Assembly: GCA_938035945.1 (NCBI GenBank)
Contig: CALHOU010000110.1
Location: forward strand, 1 to 51,658
Direction: 5' to 3'
Origin: an uncultured Granulosicoccaceae bacterium
Lineage (GTDB): Bacteria; Pseudomonadota; Gammaproteobacteria; Granulosicoccales; Granulosicoccaceae
DNA: 51,658 nt
Shown here: piece by piece, positions 9,052 through 17,283 of the stretch
How positions within the stretch are numbered: the first letter of the stretch is position 1
How the letters are laid out: each line of letters opens with the position of its first letter
Made by a program: the position numbers and the translations under genes
The notes under the pieces: model-generated
Told to the model about the DNA's origin: nothing
Seen by the model: only the letters and a program-made list of their open reading frames with translations
Databases searched by the model: none

Positions 9052-10380
9052 TCAAGCAACCGTGATAGCTGCAAGAGTTTTACGTGTATACCAATTAGCC
9101 ACAACAGCACTAAGCACCACCACGCCAATAATGGTATAAAAAATCGATAACATCGGGTATCCCAGCATCACGATAAGCACGTAATTTATTCCCGCCGGTA
9201 GAATAAGCTGCCTGGCAATCCCCAACACCATCGGAAAAATCGGGCGTTTGATAGACTGCAATAAAGCCACGCTTATAAATAAGACCACATACGCATAAAA
9301 TGCAATCGCGTCTATTCTTAAGTACGCAGCACCGGTACCTTTTATTACTTCGCTGTTTGTGAAAATACCCATCATCGCAGGTGAAAGAAAGATCATGACA
9401 GGAATAGAGACCGCCGCCATACCCAAGCCAATCTTTAAGCCTTTAATATATGTTTCATTCACTCGATCTAATTGATTTGCACCGAAGTTCTGACCGGCTA
9501 TTGCCATCACAGCGGAATTTAGACCTAGCGCGGGCAACAACAACACTTGCTCTATACGCAAACCAACAGCATAGCCCGCGATGTGCTCACTGCCGAACCG
9601 TCCAATATAGGCAACGGATATAAATCCACCTAGAATAATGGTGAGCATGTTGGTACTTGCTGGCAAAACTTGTTTTAGCAAAGCACCCCATTTCGCAAAG
9701 TGAAACGCTGGTTTCGCCCAAGCCCCGGTTCTTAAGGCCAACACATAAAAAAGATAAATTGCCGACGCCACTTTTATAACGACCGTGGCAAGTGCAAGAC
9801 CTCTTACACCAAAATCTAATACAAACGTAAATAGAGGGTTTAACAAAAAATTAGCAAAAAATCCAACCATCAATGCATTGCGATTAGATTTTGTATCGCC
9901 TAATGCCATTAAAGCACCAGCAGCCATAAACGATAAAATAAATGCGATGCTGCCAATCAACGTGATTTGTAAATATTGGTTTGCTAAAGGCGCAATGTGA
10001 TCCTCTGCACCGAGAAACATCACCAGCCTTTCTGCCAATAACCAACCCAGTAACATGGTCACGATGCTAAACACTATACTCAGACCAAACGCCTGGTTCA
10101 CCCAATCGCCAACGTTCGATTCGTTTCCTGCGCCGACCTCGGGTGCGATCACAGCCGAGGTACCGGTTTGCATACCAATACCAATCGCAAGCAGAATAAA
10201 AAACACACTGCCTGCGATAGACACGCCGGCAAGCGCATCGTCCGACAACAATCCTGCAAACCAGAAGTCGGTAAGGTTATACAAGGTGTTAAATATCATA
10301 CCCATGGCAGCGGGTATAGAGAGCCTGATCAAGTGCTTATAAATTGAACCTGACGTCAGCTTAATATTTGAACTTGACAT
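9052..10380 (-). CDS. MATE family multidrug/metabolite efflux transporter
   Basis: A 442-residue inner-membrane protein with about twelve transmembrane segments in two repeated halves. The opening LIRLSIPAAMGMIFNTLYNLTDFWFAG and the matching start of the second half near LKQVLPASTNMLTIILGG are typical of MATE (MatE domain) proteins, which export organic cations using Na+ or H+. It is transcribed alone and converges on the StcD-like gene with a 14-base gap. The substrate is unknown; no linked regulator is seen. Confidence 0.92.
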   Translation of the reverse strand: MSSSNIKLTSGSIYKHLIRLSIPAAMGMIFNTLYNLTDFWFAGLLSDDALAGVSIAGSVFFILLAIGIGMQTGTSAVIAPEVGAGNESNVGDWVNQAFGLSIVFSIVTMLLGWLLAERLVMFLGAEDHIAPLANQYLQITLIGSIAFILSFMAAGALMALGDTKSNRNALMVGFFANFLLNPLFTFVLDFGVRGLALATVVIKVASAIYLFYVLALRTGAWAKPAFHFAKWGALLKQVLPASTNMLTIILGGFISVAYIGRFGSEHIAGYAVGLRIEQVLLLPALGLNSAVMAIAGQNFGANQLDRVNETYIKGLKIGLGMAAVSIPVMIFLSPAMMGIFTNSEVIKGTGAAYLRIDAIAFYAYVVLFISVALLQSIKRPIFPMVLGIARQLILPAGINYVLIVMLGYPMLSIFYTIIGVVVLSAVVANWYTRKTLAAITVA

Positions 10381-10398
10381 AGTCAGACTCGATATTGC

Positions 10399-10791
10399 CT
10401 AAAACTGACAAAATCGAGCGCAATGAGAACCGCATACAAATGAGTGGGAAGATAGATCATGTTTACTAAGGCTTGAATGAAGCTCCTTATTTAAGCATAG
10501 ATCTAGTTTGCAAACATCAATAGTTACGTCAGGTACGCATGCTTGGGTCTTGTGGACCCAACGTTCTCTTTCAACATCCACCCGATTTATTTGTAACCAA
10601 GTCGAACATCAAAAACCGGCGGTTGTGATGTCACACCATTCGCTGATCATGTTGGTCACGACCCACTCGTAGCATGAGCATGGAACCCAGGTATTGCCGG
10701 GGGAACCGGCACCGTTATCGGTTGAGGAAACTGTTTCTATGCTAGAACAATAGCTAGAACTTGGACTGGCTTGCCCTGAGTAAGTGAACAA
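10399..10791 (-). pseudogene. Broken Cys-rich reading frame, possible remnant of a secreted protein
   Basis: Minus-strand codons from 10812 down to 10399 form one frame interrupted by a single TGA at 10609-10611. The first part has a hydrophobic run ending in a signal-peptidase-like YSGQA-SPSS, but the only usual start codon is TTG at 10791, inside that run. Cysteines are frequent on both sides of the stop (about ten in all). The frame may be a decayed gene for a small exported protein, or chance in non-coding DNA. I do not recognise it. The rest of 10381-10883 shows nothing supportable. Confidence 0.2.
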
Positions 10792-10928
10792 AATTATCGT
10801 AATGAGCCCTAATTAGCGCGATTACCGCCGCTCACACCCTGTAAATGTGACATCGTGTTTCTATATTATTGGATTAAGCTTAATTGAACATATGCTGTAG
10901 GTTCATGAAAGCTAAATGGACCAGAAAA

Positions 10929-11387
10929 ATGGTTGACAGTAGTAAAAGACGTTCATTGAAATCAATCGGTGGAATCATGGCAATGCCCATGGTTGGTGCT
11001 GCAGCGATGCCAGCCGTTAGTCACGCTAAATCAGTTGATGCGCAAACGTTTAAGCAAATAAGCGGCAACGAAGAATTGAGTATCTCTTTGGAGTTGGGCT
11101 CTAACCCAAAAATGCTTGTGACCAACAACAGTAAATCCATGACCATCCTTCGCAGCGTGCACCCAGGTGTGGTACATGCTGGTGATACGTCATATGATTT
11201 AAATCACTCGTTAATGAGTAGCTCCTATGCACTGCGCCCAGGTGGCACGCGAGCTATACCCATCACCGAGGCGATAGGTCCCGTTGCAGAACCAAATAAA
11301 CTCAGCAAAAGATCAATGAAGCTGGCGGCGATAAGTTCTGACAATACACATGGTCGAGTGTTGAATAGCAGAGTATTTTTCGTGTAA
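10929..11387 (+). CDS. Small exported protein with Tat-like signal, function unknown
   Basis: About 152 residues from the ATG at 10929. The start VDSSKRRSLKSIGGIMAMP, then a hydrophobic stretch to AVSHA, looks like a twin-arginine signal peptide with an AxA cleavage site. The mature part (about 115 residues) has no motif I recognise. It is rich in Ser and short beta-type segments, and contains two clusters of hydroxyl and Pro/Gly residues. In-frame ATGs at 10884 and 10905 are alternatives. The one at 10929 has GGA eight bases upstream and places the Arg pair near the N terminus. A stem-loop follows the stop. No partner gene is linked. Confidence 0.6.
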   Translation: MVDSSKRRSLKSIGGIMAMPMVGAAAMPAVSHAKSVDAQTFKQISGNEELSISLELGSNPKMLVTNNSKSMTILRSVHPGVVHAGDTSYDLNHSLMSSSYALRPGGTRAIPITEAIGPVAEPNKLSKRSMKLAAISSDNTHGRVLNSRVFFV

Positions 11388-11403
11388 AGCTTTAGCAACA
11401 ACT

Positions 11404-11425
11404 GGCGAGTGCAAGAGCACTCGCC
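11404..11425. terminator. Hairpin between convergent genes
   Basis: GGCGAGTGC (11404-11412) and GCACTCGCC (11417-11425) form a perfect 9-bp stem with loop AAGA, extended by a few weaker pairs outside. It lies 17 bases after the stop of the Tat-like gene and before the end of the convergent kinase gene. It lacks a good T-run on either strand, so it may be a weak two-way terminator or a 3' end stabiliser. Confidence 0.5.
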
Positions 11426-11451
11426 AAGTTAAATTGCACATGGCTACTGCA

Positions 11452-11988
11452 CTAATCCAAGTTAAGCAAAATTTTCGCTGTTTGTTCAACACTTATTTTT
11501 GAATTATCCAAAAAGTACCAACCACCCGACTCCAATTCCTTCATCCGCTCGGAGAGTAAGTCGTAAACAATGTCGATCCCCTCATCAATAATCGGGTCGC
11601 CACCTGAACGTTTTACATTTCGCTGCTTGGCTATTATTTTATTTGGATAAAGGATCACTTTGTAGACGTCACTTTCAAATCTATTTTCTGTATTTTGATA
11701 TTCCCGAAGTTTTAATGGGTCGTAGAAATCATCAATGAATACGGAAAATCCTTGTTCGCTGTATAGGGATGCCATGTTCAATGCAGTACTTCGTGCCAGC
11801 GTCACCTGCATTTGCAGACCATCATTCCAATTTGGGTTTGGGCTAATCAGGCCCGAAATGACCATTTCACGAATATCATCCACTGGTATGTGAACAGCTT
11901 TACTTAATTTGCGTCCCATGAGTTGGCACAAGGTGCTTTTTCCTGATGCCGGTGCACCAATAATAAAAAAGATCTTTCCTTTACTCAC
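11452..11988 (-). CDS. P-loop NTPase/kinase of the AAA_33 / zeta-toxin-like type
   Basis: A 178-residue protein with Walker A GAPASGKST at 11-19, a DDIRE segment after strand 2 that fits the base-coordinating Asp of zeta-toxin and chloramphenicol-phosphotransferase-like kinases, and a later FIDDFYDP. Small single-domain kinases of this type phosphorylate nucleotides, tRNA ends, sugars or cell-wall precursors. The substrate is unknown. There is no antitoxin-like gene beside it, so a toxin-antitoxin role is not supported. The start is GTG at 11988, chosen because GGGAG lies nine bases upstream and no ATG fits. Confidence 0.8.
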   Translation of the reverse strand: MSKGKIFFIIGAPASGKSTLCQLMGRKLSKAVHIPVDDIREMVISGLISPNPNWNDGLQMQVTLARSTALNMASLYSEQGFSVFIDDFYDPLKLREYQNTENRFESDVYKVILYPNKIIAKQRNVKRSGGDPIIDEGIDIVYDLLSERMKELESGGWYFLDNSKISVEQTAKILLNLD

Positions 11989-12330
11989 CTATTTAATCTC
12001 CCAAATTGACTAATGCCGGCGTTAGTTCTAATACTCCTGTCAAGATATCTAAGATCGTGTTTTTAAAATTAATAGCTGTAATGTACTATCAAATAGAAAT
12101 TATAATTCCTTATCCGTAGCGCAGATCGCTTTAAAGATCATACACAACTTAATTAATCGTTACTAAGCTCTATCTATTTGTTTAGAGTACTTTTTATTTT
12201 TAGACATTCCTGTTTCATGTACTGTGGTTTTACGATGACAATCACTTCCTTCTGCTTATCGATCAGTCGGAATTGGGCGGACATAGATCACATTATTTAA
12301 CGATATGGAACACGGTGTGTAAGATCACGT
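11989..12330. other. AT-rich intergenic region, 342 bp
   Basis: Lies between the end of the eleven-gene operon and the kinase gene on the same strand. It is clearly more AT-rich than its neighbours and has no open frame worth calling. A TTGACA on the minus strand near 12035-12040 could be a -35 for the kinase gene, but no good -10 lies at the right distance. No clear intrinsic terminator for the operon was found. Confidence 0.4.
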
Positions 12331-13467
12331 TCAAGTGTCGTTAGAACTTAGCAACTCAACCCCTTCCGCCATAGAACGTAGCTTGGCGTAAGCAATATCC
12401 GGGTCGACAGACCCGAACCCTGCAAAGGTACCAAAGCCACAATCAGAACCTGCGATCACGCGCTCCTCACCCACAATATTCACAAATCGCTCTAGCCGTT
12501 GTGCAACGAGTTGCGGGTGTTCCACAAAGTTGGTCGTGGTATCAAGCACACCAGGCACGAGTACTTTAGTGTCTGGAATCTCAGCTGCACGATCACGAAA
12601 TACAGTCCACTCGTGCGCATGCCGTGGGTTTGAGGTTTCGAACAAAACATAACGCGCCTTCGCGCTCATTAACGTGCTAAACACCGTATTCATATCAATA
12701 TCGCACACATGCGGACCTTCATAGTTACCCCAACAAATATGCAAACGCACCTTTCCTTCGGGTACGTTTTCAAGCGCATGGTTTAACGCAGCCACGTGCA
12801 TATTAGCGATTTTTAGAAACTCATCATCAGATAAGTCTTCAAACAACATATGCCGCGACAAGGCTAAATCCGGGCAATCCAATTGTAAATCCAAGCCTGC
12901 ACCAACAATAGTTTCGTATTCCTCTTTCATGGCGTCTGCCAAGGCTTCAAGATAGGCCTCACGATTAGCATAGTGTTCGTTTTGCAAGAACAAAGATATA
13001 ACACCTGGCGACGCTGCATTCATAAATCCACGCTTAGCCCCATGTTGTTGCATCGCATTTTTGAGATTGGCAATGTCTTTGTTTAATTCATCTTGGCCCT
13101 TTGACTTAACCTCCCCTGTGCATTTTGGACGTGCATATTGAGGTGTACCACCGTCATCAGCCAAGCGCTTTAGAAAACCTGGAAACAATTTCAAATCACC
13201 TGGTGCGTTACGATCACTGTCACCAGAGAAACCGGTATAGCGATCTTTAACATAGGTTGCGTATGAAATTTTCGAGGTTTCGCCATCTGAAACGATATCC
13301 ACACCTGCATCAACTTGCTTACGCACAGTTTCAGCACACGCCGCACTCATGCAGCTATCGAATTGCCCAACTTCGTACGGTTTCCCATGCTCACGTGCGA
13401 AAATAAAGTCAACGACTTCTTGTGTGCGTGGCAGTGAACCCACATGCGTGGTCAGAATTTTAGACAT
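12331..13467 (-). CDS. MetE C-terminal-domain-like zinc enzyme (methionine synthase / EaCoMT-like)
   Basis: A 378-residue protein with the UROD/MetE barrel. It starts THVGSLPR as in MetE-like proteins. The expected thiol-activating zinc ligands are present in order: H243 and C245 (RLHICWGN), E277 (LFETSN) and C343 (AGSDCGFG), matching His/Cys/Glu/Cys of MetE. It lacks the N-terminal MetE half, as do core-MetE proteins and epoxyalkane:CoM transferase. Known relatives move a methyl group to a thiol or add a thiol to an epoxide. Here it is the last gene of a catabolic operon, 56 bases after the bicupin, so C1 transfer or C-S chemistry on an imported compound is a reasonable guess, not more. Confidence 0.82.
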   Translation of the reverse strand: MSKILTTHVGSLPRTQEVVDFIFAREHGKPYEVGQFDSCMSAACAETVRKQVDAGVDIVSDGETSKISYATYVKDRYTGFSGDSDRNAPGDLKLFPGFLKRLADDGGTPQYARPKCTGEVKSKGQDELNKDIANLKNAMQQHGAKRGFMNAASPGVISLFLQNEHYANREAYLEALADAMKEEYETIVGAGLDLQLDCPDLALSRHMLFEDLSDDEFLKIANMHVAALNHALENVPEGKVRLHICWGNYEGPHVCDIDMNTVFSTLMSAKARYVLFETSNPRHAHEWTVFRDRAAEIPDTKVLVPGVLDTTTNFVEHPQLVAQRLERFVNIVGEERVIAGSDCGFGTFAGFGSVDPDIAYAKLRSMAEGVELLSSNDT

Positions 13468-13523
13468 CGTCCTATCCGGTAACTGATTTAAGTTGAGTTA
13501 GATTGAATACTGTTATACAAGTA

Positions 13524-14501
13524 CTAGCCAAACGCTGCTGGCATATGCGTGGCACCTGCTTCATCATCATTACTATAAACACGATACAAGCTAGCCTCAC
13601 CGCTCATTGATGGCTCTAAGCTATGGCTCAAACTTGGCGGTACAGCACAGGTATCACCTGGGGCCAAAATCGCTTCACCACCATCCCATGTTAACCGCCA
13701 GTGTCCGCGCATAACCATAAGTATTTCGTGTTCGTCAACGCTATAGCGTTCATTTGAAATAGACGTGCGTGACAACAGCTCAACATCGAATCCGGGCCTA
13801 TCTTTTAAAACTGCATCCGGTCCGATAACTTTTGCAGGTTGCTGATCAGACAAAGCCATCAAGTCTTGATAACGCGCGACAAAATGCGGTACGAATTGCT
13901 GTGTGGTGTATTCGGGTAGCTTTGCCAATTCTGCCTCACTCATAACTGGCATGGGATTAACCCCATCCGGCAAAGATTGTCCCCGCTTAGTGTCATACAG
14001 ACACTGGTTATCGCCAAGTACCAATCCATGCGCCGAAGCTTCTTGAATTACCTGGGGAGCCCAATCAACACCACCACCAGCATCATCACCGCCAAGTATG
14101 GCCATGATCATGCCGTAGTCGGTGCCCACGTTTTCGAACCCTCGAAAAATGCCCGTGGGTATATTAATGATGTCACCCTCTTCTAAGGTGACTTCACCCG
14201 CATCGCCATTGCGCCCCCAGAAAAACCGCCATCGTCCTTTTAGCATAAAAAAGACTTCGGCCGTGGTATGCACATGCAAAGAGTTTCGACACTTAGGTGG
14301 TTGACCCGCCGCGCCGATGTTAAACCCGGGTGTGTCTGCGATGTGTACGTGTTGATCGGGGCTTTCTGATACGCCACCACCGATAATGGTGAAATTCTCT
14401 TTCTGATCTGAACCAGGCGTGTGCGCATCAATAAACGCTGTTTTACATGGCTTCAACTCACCATAGCGAACAATACGTTCGCGCATTTGTTCAGGTGTCA
14501 T
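13524..14501 (-). CDS. Bicupin protein of unknown substrate
   Basis: A 325-residue protein with two cupin barrels. The first contains LHVHTTAEVFFMLKGRW with an HxH then Glu metal-binding pattern and the later PTGIFRGFEN. The second contains the weaker YSVDEHEILMVMRGHW and PGDTCAVPPSLSHSL. The layout resembles gentisate-dioxygenase-like and other bicupins, but no specific enzyme can be named. Only the first barrel clearly keeps the HxH pair. It overlaps the preceding gene by ATGA (14498-14501) and is followed after 56 bases by the MetE-like gene, so it belongs to the eleven-gene operon. Confidence 0.8.
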   Translation of the reverse strand: MTPEQMRERIVRYGELKPCKTAFIDAHTPGSDQKENFTIIGGGVSESPDQHVHIADTPGFNIGAAGQPPKCRNSLHVHTTAEVFFMLKGRWRFFWGRNGDAGEVTLEEGDIINIPTGIFRGFENVGTDYGMIMAILGGDDAGGGVDWAPQVIQEASAHGLVLGDNQCLYDTKRGQSLPDGVNPMPVMSEAELAKLPEYTTQQFVPHFVARYQDLMALSDQQPAKVIGPDAVLKDRPGFDVELLSRTSISNERYSVDEHEILMVMRGHWRLTWDGGEAILAPGDTCAVPPSLSHSLEPSMSGEASLYRVYSNDDEAGATHMPAAFG

Positions 14502-15490
14502 GAGAACTTTCCGGTTTGCATCAAAATCTGTTTCCAGATCGCGATCTCGTCAATAAGAGCGCATTCTCGTCTTATAGAAGAACCGTCTTCTCCAAAGGGA
14601 CCGTACTCAGCATGCGCCAGCCCCATCACGTGAACCTTTGCACCAGTGGGTTTGCCAAACATACCCCAACCTTCATGCACACCATCAAGCGACCATCGAA
14701 TCGCGGCACGCGGCGGCAGAACGTTAGCATCCATACCAATTTGATGATGGATTTTGAACGTGGCGTTAGGGAAAGAAGAGCGTAGCGCTAGCCAATGCTC
14801 AATAACGGAATCATGGGAAATACCCGATACAGCACCAGCGTATTCGGTTTGGACCGCACGGTCGTATTTTTCACGTACCAGGGAAAATTCTTTATCCATC
14901 AAGCGTGTTAGCACCGACGCGTACTGAGCACCCCACTCGTTGTCGTTGCCCGTGCCAACATAATCACCTTTAATGTCAATTTCAGGTGTAAATGGCTTAT
15001 TGCATTTATCTGGACCACCTTCTTTTTTAATGAGCTTCTTCGCAAACGACTTTGGGTCACCTCCGAGCTGGCGAACAATACCGCCATAGTCACGAATCAA
15101 CCACTCATCGAAAATTGTGTTGTCCTTGGCAGCGCAATCAGCAATAACACGAATTTTAAATTTCTTACCCGATGCTTTGCCAAACATACCATCGCGATTG
15201 TGTGTAGCTGTGGTAATAATACGGTGGGAAGACAACAACTGTGTTTCGGGCGTGCCTGACCAAATAACATCTTCACCAAACAGCTGTCGGTCTGCAAATT
15301 CGTCTACGGTCGCCATGGTCGAGGCAATAACTTCCTGATTACCACGTTGTACGCCCATTGGAGATCGCACCGGGATATCTTCAGAGTAGTAATGATTGAG
15401 CGTACCAATGCCCCGGTCTTCCCAAATCTCTTTGGTGATTCCAATTATGTAATCGGGGAAATCCTTCCAACGATTGTCAAAGTTTTTCAT
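14498..15490 (-). CDS. Tandem NTF2/SnoaL-like protein
   Basis: A 330-residue protein that appears to hold two NTF2-like cone domains, roughly 10-150 and 180-320. Features are NHYYSEDIPVRSPMGVQRG and the later HHQIGMDANVLPPRAAIRW. SnoaL-like proteins act as small-molecule isomerases, cyclases, hydrolases or lyases, or merely bind ligands. The catalytic type cannot be told here. The gene starts 14 bases inside the LacI-type regulator gene and its stop overlaps the bicupin start by ATGA, so it is translated with them. A second, single-domain NTF2-like protein is encoded in the same operon (18609-19130), which suggests both handle one unusual substrate. Confidence 0.72.
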   Translation of the reverse strand: MKNFDNRWKDFPDYIIGITKEIWEDRGIGTLNHYYSEDIPVRSPMGVQRGNQEVIASTMATVDEFADRQLFGEDVIWSGTPETQLLSSHRIITTATHNRDGMFGKASGKKFKIRVIADCAAKDNTIFDEWLIRDYGGIVRQLGGDPKSFAKKLIKKEGGPDKCNKPFTPEIDIKGDYVGTGNDNEWGAQYASVLTRLMDKEFSLVREKYDRAVQTEYAGAVSGISHDSVIEHWLALRSSFPNATFKIHHQIGMDANVLPPRAAIRWSLDGVHEGWGMFGKPTGAKVHVMGLAHAEYGPFGEDGSSIRRECALIDEIAIWKQILMQTGKFS

Positions 15491-16508
15491 TATTCCATCC
15501 TTCCGGGATTTTGGCTGATCGCCTTATCATGAGTGTGCCATCAATCTCGATAGAGCGTGGCTCAGTATCATGACTCTCGATGTTATCCAGCAACGTTTTT
15601 ACAGTTTCAAAAACCATTTTATTCGACGCCTGGCGTATTGTGGTTAAAGCAAAGCTTGGCCAACTCGCCAGTTCAACATCATCGTAGCCCACGATCGACA
15701 CATCCTCCGGAACACGCATTCCAAATTCATGACGAATACATTCCATAACCGCCAACGCCATGTGATCATTACCCACAAATACAGCATCGGGAATAACCGC
15801 CTTACTAAACATAGTACGAGCGGCCGCTTGAGCTGATTCATAGTGGTAATTACCAACTTCCCGGTCGAACAATTTTACCTTTTGCCTTTTGAGTTCCTGC
15901 ATAAAACCCAGCTCTCTATCGCGCTGAGTTGATGCCCCTTCCCAACCGGCGATGTGCGCTATCCGCTGATGACCGCCCGCTATTAAAAACTTTGCGACCT
16001 TCTTACCACCTTCTAAATTATTGGATGTAATTGAAGATAGCGTATCGTCATCCTGGCGACGATTGAATAGCACCACCGGTACGCCAGCTGTGTGACAACG
16101 CTTTGCTAATACGGGTGACATGGATGCAGACGCCAAAACGATACCTTCTACTTGGTAGTCAAGCAGTTCATCGAGCAATTGATCAACATTATCGTTAGTG
16201 AGTGTGGCCATAAAAACAAGCACGTGGTAACCCTGCTCTTGCAACGATAATGAAAGTTTCTCTAAAGCTTCTGGGTAAAATTGATTTTCTAAGTAGGCAA
16301 CGACTAGACCTATAATTTTGGATTTGCCGGTAATTAAAGAACGTGCAAGAACATTTGGTCGGTAACCCAATTCATCGGCGGCCTTTTGCACTTTAGCCGT
16401 CATTTCAGCCGAAGCACTCGCGCCAGGGGAAAACACACGACTCACCGCCGACTGACTCACACCAGCCTTCTTTGCGACATGTTGTGATGTGACTGCCTCT
16501 TTTAGCAT
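15477..16508 (-). CDS. LacI-family transcription regulator of the eleven-gene operon
   Basis: A 343-residue LacI/GalR-type repressor. The N-terminal HTH is TSQHVAKKAGVSQSAVSRVF (recognition helix SQSAVSR). The hinge helix RPNVLARSLITGKS follows, and then a periplasmic-binding-like ligand domain with VPVVLFNR and VSIVGYDD motifs. It lies inside the operon, overlapping the SDR stop by TAATG and the next gene by 14 bases, so it is probably autoregulated. The perfect palindrome with central ACGT at 23521-23538 upstream of the operon is the most likely operator. The inducer would be the imported sugar-like substrate or an intermediate. Confidence 0.93.
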   Translation of the reverse strand: MLKEAVTSQHVAKKAGVSQSAVSRVFSPGASASAEMTAKVQKAADELGYRPNVLARSLITGKSKIIGLVVAYLENQFYPEALEKLSLSLQEQGYHVLVFMATLTNDNVDQLLDELLDYQVEGIVLASASMSPVLAKRCHTAGVPVVLFNRRQDDDTLSSITSNNLEGGKKVAKFLIAGGHQRIAHIAGWEGASTQRDRELGFMQELKRQKVKLFDREVGNYHYESAQAAARTMFSKAVIPDAVFVGNDHMALAVMECIRHEFGMRVPEDVSIVGYDDVELASWPSFALTTIRQASNKMVFETVKTLLDNIESHDTEPRSIEIDGTLMIRRSAKIPEGWNNEKL

Positions 16509-17272
16509 TAGCCTGCTGTCCAGCCTCCATCAACTAACAACGACGTACCGGTGATGAGTGCTGATGCATCGGATGCCAGAAACACAACGGCACCCATGAT
16601 GTCTTCAACCTCACCGACCCGACCCAACTTGATTTTCTGTTCGAGCCACGCCACTTTTTCTGGGTCATTGAATGTGGGAACGGTAAGCGGTGTTCGAATA
16701 AACGTTGGGCAAATTGTATTTACTCGAATCTGTCTAGGGCCTAGCTCTATCGCCATGGACTTAGTAAACCCTTCCACAGCATGTTTAGTAGCACAGTAAA
16801 CAGCACGATCAACGCCACCGACGTGTGCCATTTGCGATGAAATATTTATAAGCGAGCCCGGCTTGTCAGCCTCGACTAACTGTTTGGCAATGGCCTGCGT
16901 TATGAAGTAAGCCGCCTTTACATTTAAATCAGTAACGAAATCGTAGTCTTCTTGTGTGGTTTCAACCGCTGGGCTGTGACGCGCACTGCCTGCACTATTC
17001 ACCAAAATATCAAAGGCTTCTTGCTGGTTAATCGCCGTTTTCGAATTTTCAATATCACTGATATCCATTTGCAAAGCCGTTGCGCTTAGGCCTTGCGCCG
17101 CCATAGCCTCGACACACTCAGTTAATTTTTCTACCGTTCTTGCGGCGAGTACAACGTGAGCTCCAGCTTGTGCAAGCGCTACAGCCGCACCTAAACCAAT
17201 CCCAGACGAAGCACCTGTGACCAATGCTCGTTTGCCGTCTAATCGAAATGAAGGAGTGCTGGGTAGCTGCAT
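16508..17272 (-). CDS. SDR-family NAD(P)-dependent dehydrogenase
   Basis: A 254-residue classical short-chain dehydrogenase. TGASSGIG (19-26) binds the cofactor, NSAG (92-95) supports the fold, and the catalytic residues are S145, Y159 and K163 (YCATK). The C-terminal VDGGWTAG is typical. AARTVEKL after strand 2 has an Arg, suggesting NADP(H), but this is weak. In the operon it lies 11 bases after the HisD-like gene and shares a TAATG with the LacI-type gene. It is likely one oxidation step for a polyol or sugar-like substrate. Confidence 0.93.
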   Translation of the reverse strand: MQLPSTPSFRLDGKRALVTGASSGIGLGAAVALAQAGAHVVLAARTVEKLTECVEAMAAQGLSATALQMDISDIENSKTAINQQEAFDILVNSAGSARHSPAVETTQEDYDFVTDLNVKAAYFITQAIAKQLVEADKPGSLINISSQMAHVGGVDRAVYCATKHAVEGFTKSMAIELGPRQIRVNTICPTFIRTPLTVPTFNDPEKVAWLEQKIKLGRVGEVEDIMGAVVFLASDASALITGTSLLVDGGWTAG

Positions 17273-17283
17273 CTGAATACCTT

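Noticed and set aside
10609..10611. In-frame TGA as a selenocysteine codon in the Cys-rich frame
   Set aside because: No SECIS-like stem is apparent after it, there is no proper start codon, and no known selenoprotein resembles it.
11452..11988. Zeta-type toxin of a toxin-antitoxin pair
   Set aside because: No antitoxin-like small gene lies beside it; a metabolic kinase is as likely.
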